A DNA stretch of 22,531 nt from NCBI GenBank assembly GCA_964554715.1, contig CAZKPU010000032.1:1-22531 (forward strand). Direction: 5' to 3'. The translations under genes and the position numbers were made by a program. Below, in pieces: positions 16,326-22,531 of the stretch. Source of the stretch: RXOA01 sp964554715. GTDB lineage: Bacteria > Bipolaricaulota > Bipolaricaulia > UBA7950 > UBA9294. The notes beneath the pieces are model-generated. The model searched no databases. It was not told the DNA's origin and saw only the letters and a list, made by a program, of their open reading frames with translations. Each line of letters opens with the position of its first letter. The first letter of the stretch is position 1.

Positions 16326-16361
16326 CGTATCGAAGATACGCTTTTTCAGAACGACGATCAA
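16326..16361 (-). promoter_or_regulatory. Promoter of the activase-glycyl radical enzyme operon with an overlapping palindromic operator
   Basis: On the minus strand, -35 TTGATC (16361-16356) and -10 TATCTT (16338-16333) are 17 bases apart; transcription would start near 16326, about 20 bases before ATG 16305, with AAGGAGG in between. A perfect palindrome, CGTATC-TTC-GATACG (16340-16326), covers the -10 and the likely start site, a classic repressor position. The divergent PadR protein is one candidate binder and the XRE-cupin protein another; neither is shown. Confidence 0.5.
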
Positions 16362-16449
16362 GAGGCATTCGGAAGTCATCCTTGGCGTTGCCAGCCTTAC
16401 AGAAATACTGAAGAGGGCGGGGAAGACGCGACGAGATCGCCGCAGTCAA

Positions 16450-16478
16450 TTGCGCGTCTTGGAACGATTTAGTATTCT
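16450..16478 (+). promoter_or_regulatory. Candidate promoter of the padR-metal transporter operon
   Basis: TTGCGC (16450-16455) and TATTCT (16473-16478) have 17-base spacing. The predicted start, near 16485, leaves a very short leader before ATG 16494. An imperfect dyad, TATTC (16473-16477) and GAATA (16485-16489), overlaps the -10 and could be an autoregulatory site. Confidence 0.4.
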
Positions 16479-16493
16479 ACGATGGAATAGACC

Positions 16494-17042
16494 ATGATGG
16501 AACAAAGACGCAGCTTGCGACAACCGTTTCCGGTGGCCCACGCGGTCTTGGCTGTTCTCATGGAGGAGCCAAGTCACGGATATCGCATCCGCCAGCGGCT
16601 TGATGACGCATTCGGAAGTCTGTGGCACATCCCCACAAGTCAGCTGTACCGGGTTCTTGAGAGGTTGACGAGAAACGGATGGACGACAAGCGAACCCGCT
16701 CGTGAAGGACAGCGTCCCGAGCGGGTCGTCTATACCCTCACGAGAGCGGGAGAAGAGCAGGTCTGGGCGTGGATCGAGCAACCGACCACGACTCGGCTGG
16801 AGCTGGTTGCGGAGTTTTGGACAAAGCTCTACTTCCTCAGGCGGATGGCCCCCGGCCAGGTGGGGACATGGCTCGCGAAGCAGATCGAGGGTCTTCGCGG
16901 ACGTCTCCGAGCGCAAGGATCCGCTGAGGTCGCATCGGATGACTGCGGCTTCGCATCCCTTGTTGCGGAGTACCGCGAGCTGCAGCTCGAAACGGTGATC
17001 GCCTGGATGGAAGAGCAAGCAGGGAAAGGACGGTTCGGTTGA
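16494..17042 (+). CDS. PadR-family transcriptional regulator
   Basis: A 182-aa regulator with an N-terminal PadR winged helix at about residues 12-85. It includes the characteristic LMEEPSHGYRIRQRL segment, the TSQLYRVLERLTRNGW recognition helix, and the wing ERVVYTLTRAGEE. A helical C-terminal dimerisation region (about 95-175) follows, rich in Leu, Glu and Gln. ATG 16494 is followed directly by a second ATG at 16497; either may be used. It is divergent from the activase gene and overlaps the next gene (TTGA at 17039-17042), so it is the first gene of the metal-chelate transporter operon. Its position suggests control of that operon and possibly of the glycyl radical operon; the inducer is unknown. 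Confidence 0.85.
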   Translation: MMEQRRSLRQPFPVAHAVLAVLMEEPSHGYRIRQRLDDAFGSLWHIPTSQLYRVLERLTRNGWTTSEPAREGQRPERVVYTLTRAGEEQVWAWIEQPTTTRLELVAEFWTKLYFLRRMAPGQVGTWLAKQIEGLRGRLRAQGSAEVASDDCGFASLVAEYRELQLETVIAWMEEQAGKGRFG

Positions 17043-18052
17043 GAAGGACGACACGGGTTGTGGCCATCACGGCAATGGCGCTTTGGAGTGCCTTCGTGAT
17101 GCATGGGGAGACGGTGGAGATTGACGATGCATCCGGTTCTCGTGTCGCGGTTGAGATTCCGGTCGAGCGGATCGTCAGTGTGTACGGAATTGGGACGTAC
17201 TACTTCTACGCGTTGGGGCAAGGGGATCGTGTGATCCAAGGCGGCTACATCGGAGTCAAGACGCTCGGACAAGCACCCGCGCCGCTCCTTTCGATCGAGC
17301 CGGCGCTTGCCGAGAAGATGACGTTCGGAGTGCCGAACCTGGAAGGGATTGCGGCGTTGACCCCTGACCTGGTTGTGGTTGACGCCACTCGACACGCGGA
17401 ATTCGCCGAGCTTGCCGAGCAGGTGGGCCTGGTCGTTCTTCGACAGAAGCTTGAAACGCCAGAAGCGGTCCTCGCAGCCATGGAGCAACTGTCGGAGTTG
17501 TTTGGCGGCGAGGCGAAGGCGCGTGCGTCGGACTACAGTCGGTTCGTTGCTCGGATCCTTGCGTCCACCGAGCAGGCTTCGCGTTCGGTGGCTCCGGAAC
17601 AACGGGTGTCGGTCTTGTTCCTGGGAAGCACCCCGCAGAGCGTGGCGGCCGGCGACATGCTGCAGGATAGGATGATCGAGCTTGCCGGCGGGATCTCGGT
17701 CAGTCACGAATTGAGGGGGAGCTGGAACGACGTGGATCTAGAGCAGATCATCGTTTGGGACCCCGATGTCATCATTGCTCCGGCGTATGCGGAGTTCGAG
17801 CCGCAAGATCTGGCTGCCGATCCGGATTGGGCGGGGCTGCAGGCCGTGCGCACGGGGCGTGTCTATAAGATGCCCAGGGTGATGGGCCCGTGGGATACGG
17901 CGGTTCCTGACTTCATCCTTGGCGTTCTTTGGATGAGCGATCGTCTCTATCCGGGTGCGTCAGGACTCGATTGGACAGCGCAAACGGCGATCTTCTACGA
18001 CAGGTTCTATCATGTCGACTTGTCGGCCGAGCCACTAGTAGCGCTGCAATAG
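17039..18052 (+). CDS. Metal-chelate (Fe3+-siderophore/cobalamin-type) ABC transporter substrate-binding protein
   Basis: A 337-aa exported protein of the helical-backbone metal receptor (TroA/BtuF/FhuD) superfamily. A short signal peptide (RRTTRVVAITAMALWSAFV) comes first, then VEIDDASGSRVAVEIPVERIVS, LTPDLVVVD, a long linking helix around AMEQLSELFGGE, and the WNDVDLEQIIVWDPDVIIA motif of the second lobe. The start is TTG 17039, overlapping the PadR stop, with AAGGACGG upstream; a slightly later start is possible. The gene precedes the FecCD-type permease by 19 bases. Ligand (iron chelate, heme, cobalamin or oxyanion) cannot be decided from sequence. Confidence 0.85.
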   Translation: MRRTTRVVAITAMALWSAFVMHGETVEIDDASGSRVAVEIPVERIVSVYGIGTYYFYALGQGDRVIQGGYIGVKTLGQAPAPLLSIEPALAEKMTFGVPNLEGIAALTPDLVVVDATRHAEFAELAEQVGLVVLRQKLETPEAVLAAMEQLSELFGGEAKARASDYSRFVARILASTEQASRSVAPEQRVSVLFLGSTPQSVAAGDMLQDRMIELAGGISVSHELRGSWNDVDLEQIIVWDPDVIIAPAYAEFEPQDLAADPDWAGLQAVRTGRVYKMPRVMGPWDTAVPDFILGVLWMSDRLYPGASGLDWTAQTAIFYDRFYHVDLSAEPLVALQ

Positions 18053-18071
18053 CGGCCATGGTCAGGATCTG

Positions 18072-19076
18072 ATGAGCGGTGAAAGGGCCTGGCGAACGAC
18101 TTGGATCTCGCTGTTTGGCGGCGTGATCCTGCTGTTCGTGCTCGCGCTTGTTGTGGGGCGGTATCCGTTGCCGTTCCGGGAGGCGATCCGGATTCTTCTT
18201 GGATTCGGTGATCGTGACAGCCTCGATGCCGCGATTCTGCTCAGAGTCCGCCTGCCTAGGGCCTTGGCCGCCGTGATGATCGGCGCCAATCTGGCCGGTG
18301 CCGGTGCTGTGTTTCAGTCATCGTTTCAGAACCCTCTTGTCGACTCGCGGATTCTCGGAATCGGTTCGGCGGCAGCGTTCGGCGCGGCTCTCGGGATGCT
18401 TGCCTCGGCATCGCCGGCGATGGTTCACCTGTTGGCGTTTGCGTTCGGCGTACTGGCGGTTGTGCTTGTGGCGGCGATCGGATGGCGGCTCGGAGCAAGC
18501 AAGCTTGTCCTGGTGATCGTCGGTGTCCTGATCAGCGCATTGTTCACATCCCTTCTTGGCCTTGTGAAGTACGTAGCCGATCCGCTGAGTACGTTGCCGG
18601 CGATTACGTATTGGCAGTTGGGAAGCCTTAGCCGCGTGGATTGGTCGGCGATTCCCGGTCTGGCAGGTATCAGTGTGGTGGGGTTGGGGTTGTTCCTGGC
18701 GTTGCGATGGCGGCTGAATCTGCTTGCCTTGTCGGATATCGAAGGCGAGTCGCTGGGGATCCACGTGCGGGTGGAGAGGATCGGATTGCTGCTGATCGGA
18801 ACGGCCTTGGTTGCGGTGTCCGTTGCCACGGCTGGGATGATCGGCTGGGTCGGACTGATTGTGCCTCACATTGCCCGGCTGCTTGTCGGATCGGACCATC
18901 GCAGAGTGATCCCCGTGTCTCTGCTGATCGGCGCGGCGTTAATGCTTGGGCTGGATGCAGTCGCCAGAACAGCGAACGTGGCCGAGATCCCCCTGGGTGT
19001 TCTCACCGGGGTCCTGGGTGTTCCCGCGTTTCTTGTGCTGTTCTGGACGATGATTCGAAGGAAGGGGACGGTATGA
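18072..19076 (+). CDS. Metal-chelate ABC transporter permease, FecCD family
   Basis: A 334-aa polytopic membrane protein with about ten hydrophobic spans. Family motifs: RLPRALAAVMIGANLAGAG near residue 60, QSSFQNPLVDSRILGIGSAAAFGAALG, the TYWQLGSL motif, and IGWVGLIVPHIARLLVGSDHRRVIP, the loop that contacts the ATPase. It forms the channel for the substrate captured by the upstream binding protein. The stop overlaps the start of the ATPase gene as ATGA (19073-19076). Confidence 0.92.
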   Translation: MSGERAWRTTWISLFGGVILLFVLALVVGRYPLPFREAIRILLGFGDRDSLDAAILLRVRLPRALAAVMIGANLAGAGAVFQSSFQNPLVDSRILGIGSAAAFGAALGMLASASPAMVHLLAFAFGVLAVVLVAAIGWRLGASKLVLVIVGVLISALFTSLLGLVKYVADPLSTLPAITYWQLGSLSRVDWSAIPGLAGISVVGLGLFLALRWRLNLLALSDIEGESLGIHVRVERIGLLLIGTALVAVSVATAGMIGWVGLIVPHIARLLVGSDHRRVIPVSLLIGAALMLGLDAVARTANVAEIPLGVLTGVLGVPAFLVLFWTMIRRKGTV

Positions 19077-19855
19077 TCCTCCTCGCAGCCGAGCACATTG
19101 CCTTCGCGTACTCAAACGGTCATCCGGTGTTGATGGATGCGTCGATCCGTGCACACTCAGGCGGGGTTGAGTTCGTTCTCGGAGCGAACGGGAGCGGGAA
19201 GTCAACCTTGTTGCACTGTCTGTGCGGTTTGCTCCGTTCTCAATCCGGCGACGTGTTCCTGGAAGGCGAACCTCTTCATCGCGTGGCCAGGCGGCAGAGA
19301 GCGCGGGCGGTAGGGCTTGTCCCTCAGAGCAGCCAGGCACTGTTCGGAATCACGGTAAGGGACATGGTTCTGCTTGGCCGAACACCCCACCTCGGTGTCT
19401 TGGAGTCCCCCGGGAAAGGCGATACGCGGATTGCTGAGGAAGCCCTGGAATCGGTCGGGCTGAGGCACCTCGCCTTGCGACGCCTTGACGAGGTGAGCGG
19501 TGGCGAGCGTCAACTGGCGCTTGTGGCCAGGGGGCTGGCGCAGAAAGCACGTGTTTTGTTGATGGACGAGCCCGATGCTCACCTCGACCCGCGCTATCAG
19601 CAAGAGGTGCTTGGTTGCGCTTCGAGGTTGGCGGAGACCGGTCTGGCGTTCGTTGTGACCTCACATCATCCCAACAACGCGATCCTCCACGCGACCCGGA
19701 TCGCTTTTCTCCGCGGCGGCAGATGTTCCTATCAGGTCAGCCCGATAACAGGCATGACCGCGAAGTCTCTTGAGGAAGCATACGGAATCCCGTTTCGAAT
19801 CGTTCACAGCGGCGATGACGCGATCGCGGCGATGCCCCGACCGCGCGAGTCCTAG
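19073..19855 (+). CDS. Metal-chelate ABC transporter ATP-binding protein, FecE/FhuC type
   Basis: A 260-aa ATPase. Walker A GANGSGKST starts at residue 37, Q-loop LVPQSSQALF, signature SGGERQL at about 142-148, Walker B VLLMDEP with Asp165-Glu166, and switch histidine in VTSHHPN. ATG 19073 overlaps the permease stop with AAGGAAGGGG upstream; the longer open frame in front runs inside the permease gene and is not family sequence. It ends the PadR-initiated operon. No clear terminator follows. Confidence 0.92.
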   Translation: MILLAAEHIAFAYSNGHPVLMDASIRAHSGGVEFVLGANGSGKSTLLHCLCGLLRSQSGDVFLEGEPLHRVARRQRARAVGLVPQSSQALFGITVRDMVLLGRTPHLGVLESPGKGDTRIAEEALESVGLRHLALRRLDEVSGGERQLALVARGLAQKARVLLMDEPDAHLDPRYQQEVLGCASRLAETGLAFVVTSHHPNNAILHATRIAFLRGGRCSYQVSPITGMTAKSLEEAYGIPFRIVHSGDDAIAAMPRPRES

Positions 19856-20211
19856 GCAGCGTCGACGGAACTCCGTGAAGCCGGATGCGGCCGTATCGTG
19901 ATCCGCGATGTCTGTTACTTCTTGCCGATTTGTCCGGGATCGCAAACGCCATATCTTCCATATTCGGGCCTATGCTGTCGGGACCGGAGCAATTCTAGCA
20001 TCTCTCATATCTGAGCAAAAAAGGGAGATAAGGATGTCTACGGAGTGTCGCAATTAGGCACGATATCCGTGTTGGTCTTTGACAGGTGAAGGGAAGGCAA
20101 GACGTTCTCGGAGACGGTGTGTCTTGGACGATTCCAGGCGCACAATCCGAGGAGAAGCTGTTTCATAGGTTGCGACGGACGGTCCGCCGCAGCCGCAGAT
20201 TGATCCTCAAC
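19856..20211 (+). other. Gene-free leader region upstream of the tandem riboswitches
   Basis: No convincing coding frame is visible in these 356 bases. A possible promoter is TTGTCC (19930-19935) with TATCTT (19952-19957) at 16-base spacing. A perfect TTGACA (20079-20084) is also present, but nothing resembling a -10 lies at the right distance. A 6-residue frame starting at 20036 has a good ribosome-binding-like sequence but is too short to call a gene. The transcript from the first promoter would have about 250 nt before the first aptamer. Confidence 0.4.
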
Positions 20212-20286
20212 GAAGCATCTACCAAAGGCAAACCGCCTGAAAAGGCGGGACGCAAAGCTACGGACCTTCTAGGCAGCGCCCGCTTC
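20212..20286 (+). ncRNA. GEMM-I (c-di-GMP-I) riboswitch aptamer 1 of a tandem pair
   Basis: The GEMM core is present: AGGCAAACC (20226-20234), stem CCGCCT / AGGCGG closed by a GAAA tetraloop, then GACGCAAAGC (20249-20258) and a short second arm, ACCT-TCT-AGG, followed by CAGC. The guanine equivalent to Vc2 G20 and the adenine equivalent to A47 are both present, which favours cyclic di-GMP. The first base of the usual GGG is A, and the second arm is shorter than usual. A P1 helix can form between GAAGC (20212-20216) and GCTTC (20282-20286). Confidence 0.85.
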
Positions 20287-20294
20287 ACGCGGGC
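20278..20294 (+). promoter_or_regulatory. Inter-aptamer hairpin competing with both riboswitch P1 helices
   Basis: GCCCGC (20278-20283) pairs perfectly with GCGGGC (20289-20294) around loop TTCAC. It shares bases with the 3' strand of aptamer 1's P1 (20282-20286) and with the 5' strand of aptamer 2's P1 (20292-20297), so it cannot coexist with either. Its role as a coupling element is inference. Confidence 0.45.
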
Positions 20295-20370
20295 ACTGTG
20301 ACAAGGGCAAACCGGGAGTGATCCCGGGACGCAAAGCCACGGGTCTCCCATGGAGACAGCCGAGCTGCCG
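20292..20370 (+). ncRNA. GEMM-I (c-di-GMP-I) riboswitch aptamer 2 of a tandem pair
   Basis: A near-canonical GEMM aptamer: AAGGGCAAACC (20303-20313), stem CCGGGA / TCCCGG closed by a GTGA (GNRA) tetraloop, GACGCAAAGCCACGGG, then arm GTCTC-CCAT-GGAGAC, then AGCCGAGCTGCCG. P1 can form between GGCACT (20292-20297) and AG-C-TGCC (20363-20369, one bulge). The G20- and A47-equivalent bases are present. It sits 62 bases upstream of the start codon it should control. Between it and the gene, AGCGC (20372-20376) can pair with GCGCT (20401-20405) around an inner GGC/GCC helix, a plausible expression platform; no poly-T terminator is seen, so translational control is more likely. Confidence 0.9.
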
Positions 20371-20431
20371 CAGCGCTTAATGGTGGCCGAGCCGCTAGAT
20401 GCGCTCAGTAAACCATGTGGAGGTGCTTTGC

Positions 20432-20905
20432 ATGAGGATGCGAAACGTGCTGGTCGTCGGTCTGCTGGTGGTGGGTTGCATGGGGCTTCTCGGAAGCACG
20501 GCGATCGCCAACGCATCTGCTTCTGACAACGCGTCGGTGAATGCGATGTTCACGGTTGCATCGTGGATCTCGCTTTCCGTAATCGATGGAGACAACGTCG
20601 ATCTTGGCTCGATCTCGGGACCGGTGCAGTACTCCGGCAAAAGCACCCTGCGCGTGATGAGCACATGTGCTTGGGTGATTTCGGATCAGATTATCTGGTC
20701 GAGTTCGGTTCTGCCGAGCGATGCCGATGCGGCGACGGAAGATCTCATCGAATCCAACCTGACGCGCACGTACGACGATTCCGGCAGCTGGGGTGTGTAC
20801 ACCGTGGGTGTGGATTACTCCTTCTCGCTGCAGGATGAAGATTTCGCCGACTTGCCAGCCGGCGACTACGTGATCGTGATCGAATACACCGCGACGACGG
20901 ACTAG
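20432..20905 (+). CDS. Small secreted protein under tandem c-di-GMP riboswitch control, unknown function
   Basis: A 157-aa exported protein. It has a signal peptide of about 30 residues (MRMRNVLVVGLLVV... ending AIANASA); VVGC at residues 13-16 resembles a lipobox, but the hydrophobic stretch continues beyond it, so ordinary cleavage is favoured. The mature part is Ser/Asp-rich with alternating hydrophobic residues suggesting a beta-sandwich. It ends LPAGDYVIVIEYTATTD, like the last strand of secreted bacterial fimbrial or coat-type domains. ATG 20432 has GGAGG (20419-20423) 8 bases upstream; the open frame to 20399 lies in the riboswitch platform. c-di-GMP control suggests an adhesion, matrix or appendage protein. 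I do not recognise the family with certainty. Confidence 0.8.
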   Translation: MRMRNVLVVGLLVVGCMGLLGSTAIANASASDNASVNAMFTVASWISLSVIDGDNVDLGSISGPVQYSGKSTLRVMSTCAWVISDQIIWSSSVLPSDADAATEDLIESNLTRTYDDSGSWGVYTVGVDYSFSLQDEDFADLPAGDYVIVIEYTATTD

Positions 20906-20960
20906 CGAGCAAACTCTGGGAGATCGGAAAGCTTCCTACAACCACACTCCCGAAAAGGTA

Positions 20961-20995
20961 GGGGCGGCTCCATTGGGGTCGCCCCTTTCTTTTTT
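20961..20995 (+). terminator. Strong Rho-independent terminator
   Basis: GGGGCGGCTC (20961-20970) pairs with GGGTCGCCCC (20976-20985, including G-U pairs) around loop CATTG, followed by TTTCTTTTTT. It ends the riboswitch-controlled transcript 55 bases after the stop codon. Confidence 0.9.
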
Positions 20996-21023
20996 GGGGC
21001 ATCCGGTGGATTGCGGAACTTCG

Positions 21024-21051
21024 TTGCGGGCGGTAGGCTCCCGTCTAGGAT
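21024..21051 (+). promoter_or_regulatory. Weak candidate promoter for the LRR gene
   Basis: TTGCGG (21024-21029) and TAGGAT (21046-21051) at 16-base spacing lie after the terminator and about 120 bases before the LRR gene. The boxes match consensus only partly. Confidence 0.2.
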
Positions 21052-21171
21052 CGACGGGGGCGATCACCGGAGAACGCGGCGATCGTCGGCTTCATGGCAG
21101 AACGTGATGCGCGGAAGCCATCCGGAAAGGGGTTCGGAGGCCTCTGACGACAGGGAAAGGATGATGCCACC

Positions 21172-22287
21172 GTGGGGAAAAGGATGAGCAACGGGCTACG
21201 CAACAGCATGGGGCTGGTTCTGTTATTAGGGCTATGGATCTGCGGTTCGCAGTCGGCGGCTGCAGATGGGAGCACAGAGGACCTCTTCGACGACGTGTCC
21301 CTATACCGAGCGATCTGTGAGCAGCTGGACCTCTCGATAGGAAACGGCGAAGCGCCAGCGTTGGAGCAGCTCGAAGCGATGGAGGCGCTGTCGGCTCCGG
21401 ATGCAGGGATCACCGACCTCGGGGGCATCGAAGCCTGTGTGGGGCTTCGGTCCCTTGATCTCGGCGGGAACCGGGTTGCCGATATCGAGCCGCTCCGTGG
21501 GTTGACGTCCCTCGAAGAACTGGATCTATCGGCGAACCTGATCGCCGATGTTGAGCCGCTTTCGACCCTCTCCCGCCTAACGTTCCTGAACCTCGACTTC
21601 AACGTGATCTTCGATATCACGCCACTTGCCGACCTTCGTCTTCTCGAGTGGCTGGGGCTGTGGAACTGTCATGTGGCAACCATCGAACCTCTTGCCGAGA
21701 TCGGCTCGCTCACGGTGCTCGGACTGGGCGGTTGCGGGATCGACGATCTTTCGCCTCTGGCCGGGCTTTCCGGACTTACGTGGCTTGGGCTGCGCAATAA
21801 CGCTATCGCCGATGTGACTCCGTTGTCGGGTTTGATCCAGCTTGAGCATCTCGGGCTGGGGGCAAACCGGATCACGGACATCTCGGCCCTGTCTGGGATG
21901 AATCGGCTGTTCAAGCTGGGATTGGACGGGAACGAGATCGAGGATGTTCAACCCCTCGCGTCGATGGAGCACCTGAAGTGGCTCAGTCTGTGGGGCAATC
22001 GAATCACCGACATCTCCTGTCTTGACGGCAAGGTTCACCTTACACATCTGTGGCTCGACGACAATCCGATCTCTGACATCTCGGTGCTGGCCGGTTTGCC
22101 TGAGTTGTGCGTGCTCGGTCTCGGCGGGACTGCCTCATCGGATTGGTCTGCTCTCGTTGCCAATCCGGGGCTGGGTTCCGGCGATATCTTGACGCTGCCT
22201 GATGGCGAACTCACCGAGCAGCAGCGCAGAGTGATCGAATCCCTCCGGGAGCGAGGAGCTTCGATCGAGTTTGCCCCCGGGAGTTGA
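21172..22287 (+). CDS. Secreted leucine-rich repeat protein (internalin/SDS22-like repeats)
   Basis: A 371-aa exported protein. A signal peptide (GLVLLLGLWICGSQSAAA) is followed by a short acidic cap region. Eleven tandem 22-residue repeats then run from about residue 89 to 330, fitting LxxLxLxxNxIxDIxPLxxLxx; every spacing is exactly 22 residues (66 bases). The last repeats are degenerate (GGTASSDWSAL), followed by a capping segment (LPDGELTEQQRRVIESLRERGASI) often found after bacterial LRR arrays. There is no C-terminal anchor, so it is probably released or held by other means. The likely role is protein or glycan binding at the cell surface. GTG 21172 is preceded by GGGAAAGGA at a suitable distance; ATG 21184 is an alternative, but its purine run is too close. 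Confidence 0.85.
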   Translation: MGKRMSNGLRNSMGLVLLLGLWICGSQSAAADGSTEDLFDDVSLYRAICEQLDLSIGNGEAPALEQLEAMEALSAPDAGITDLGGIEACVGLRSLDLGGNRVADIEPLRGLTSLEELDLSANLIADVEPLSTLSRLTFLNLDFNVIFDITPLADLRLLEWLGLWNCHVATIEPLAEIGSLTVLGLGGCGIDDLSPLAGLSGLTWLGLRNNAIADVTPLSGLIQLEHLGLGANRITDISALSGMNRLFKLGLDGNEIEDVQPLASMEHLKWLSLWGNRITDISCLDGKVHLTHLWLDDNPISDISVLAGLPELCVLGLGGTASSDWSALVANPGLGSGDILTLPDGELTEQQRRVIESLRERGASIEFAPGS

Positions 22288-22313
22288 CACAGACTTCGCT
22301 TTCGTGATATGCC
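22284..22313 (+). promoter_or_regulatory. Candidate promoter downstream of the LRR gene
   Basis: A perfect TTGACA (22284-22289), overlapping the LRR stop codon, and TATGCC (22308-22313) are separated by 18 bases. It would serve the gene starting near 22472. The -10 is weak. Confidence 0.3.
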
Positions 22314-22471
22314 AATCAACGCGAGCGTTATCTGAGAGGTGATCCTGCTAGATGAAGAAGGGAAGCAGGAGAAGAGAAGACCAGATCCGTAATGGGAGCG
22401 CAACGACGACACAATGAAGGATCCGGACTTCGAAGCTCGCATCGTCCGATGGAAACAGGGGGAGGCGAGCC

Positions 22472-22531
22472 ATGGGATGCCCTGCATGCAGCGGAGCGGT
22501 GTGCTTAATGCTGGCGGTGGTGGGTGTTGGA
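22472..22531 (+). CDS. 5' end of a probable exported protein (partial)
   Basis: ATG 22472 follows GGGGGAGG by 6-7 bases and opens a frame that runs off the window after 20 codons. The visible residues (MGCPACSGAVCLMLAVVGVG) are hydrophobic with three cysteines, resembling a signal peptide or first membrane span. A different frame from ATG 22414 is also open to the edge, but has less convincing composition and no ribosome-binding site. Family unknown. Confidence 0.4.
   Translation, partial: MGCPACSGAVCLMLAVVGVG

Noticed and set aside
20079..20107. Perfect TTGACA upstream of the riboswitches as a promoter
   Set aside because: No -10-like sequence at 15-19 bases downstream.
22351..22416. 21-residue basic ORF with a reasonable ribosome-binding site, overlapping another open frame at ATG 22414 by ATGA
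   Set aside because: Very short, no recognisable features, and the following frame cannot be judged at the window edge; not enough support for a gene call.
1..22531. tRNA/rRNA genes, CRISPR arrays, insertion sequences, integrase or att sites
   Set aside because: None seen on reading both strands; the only direct repeats are the assembly duplication and the LRR-coding periodicity.

Overview
The window looks like a scaffold from an uncultured, peptide- and amino-acid-fermenting anaerobe. It is GC-rich (roughly 58-60% by eye) and densely coding, with many overlapping start/stop codons and two runs of exactly 10 N. The anaerobic lifestyle follows from a glycyl radical enzyme and its activase. 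The phylum cannot be fixed from sequence alone; the mix of Dpp-type transport, internalin-like LRR proteins and GEMM riboswitches would fit lineages such as Bipolaricaulota or Synergistota, but this is a weak guess.

Layout. (1) 1-68: 3' end of an unidentified gene, then a terminator. (2) 444-7458: a plus-strand operon with a dipeptide/oligopeptide ABC transporter (binding protein, two permeases, two ATPases), a 71-aa single-span membrane protein and an M24 Xaa-Pro peptidase. (3) 7477-9762, minus strand: a 4-hydroxyproline epimerase/proline racemase followed by a second M24 peptidase. (4) 9965-12648, plus strand, divergent from (3): XRE-cupin regulator, ornithine-cyclodeaminase-family reductase, and a Cys/Thr racemase homologue that reads as trans-3-hydroxy-L-proline dehydratase. 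(5) 12715-16305, minus strand: glycyl radical activase, then a HypD-like glycyl radical enzyme. Each carries an assembly gap with chimeric flanks; collapsing the flanks restores proteins of about 788 and 318 aa. (6) 16494-19855, plus strand: PadR regulator and a metal-chelate ABC transporter. (7) 20212-20905: two tandem GEMM-I (c-di-GMP-I) riboswitch aptamers ahead of a small secreted protein, closed by a strong terminator. (8) 21172-22287: a secreted 22-residue-repeat LRR protein. (9) The window ends in the start of another probable exported protein.

How it fits together. Regions 2-5 read as one programme for imino-acid peptides, plausibly collagen-derived. Peptides are imported, the two M24 enzymes cleave Xaa-Pro/Xaa-Hyp bonds, 3-hydroxyproline goes through dehydratase plus reductase to proline, and 4-hydroxyproline is epimerised and/or processed by the glycyl radical enzyme. 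That enzyme has an intact radical Gly and catalytic Cys but Thr where HypD has the catalytic Glu (C-V-T instead of C-V-E). Its chemistry may therefore differ from classical trans-4-hydroxy-L-proline dehydration, for example a C-N lyase of the HplG type. The neighbouring metal-chelate transporter could supply iron to the activase, which carries three Fe-S clusters. The tandem riboswitch unit is separate and suggests c-di-GMP control of a surface or matrix protein.
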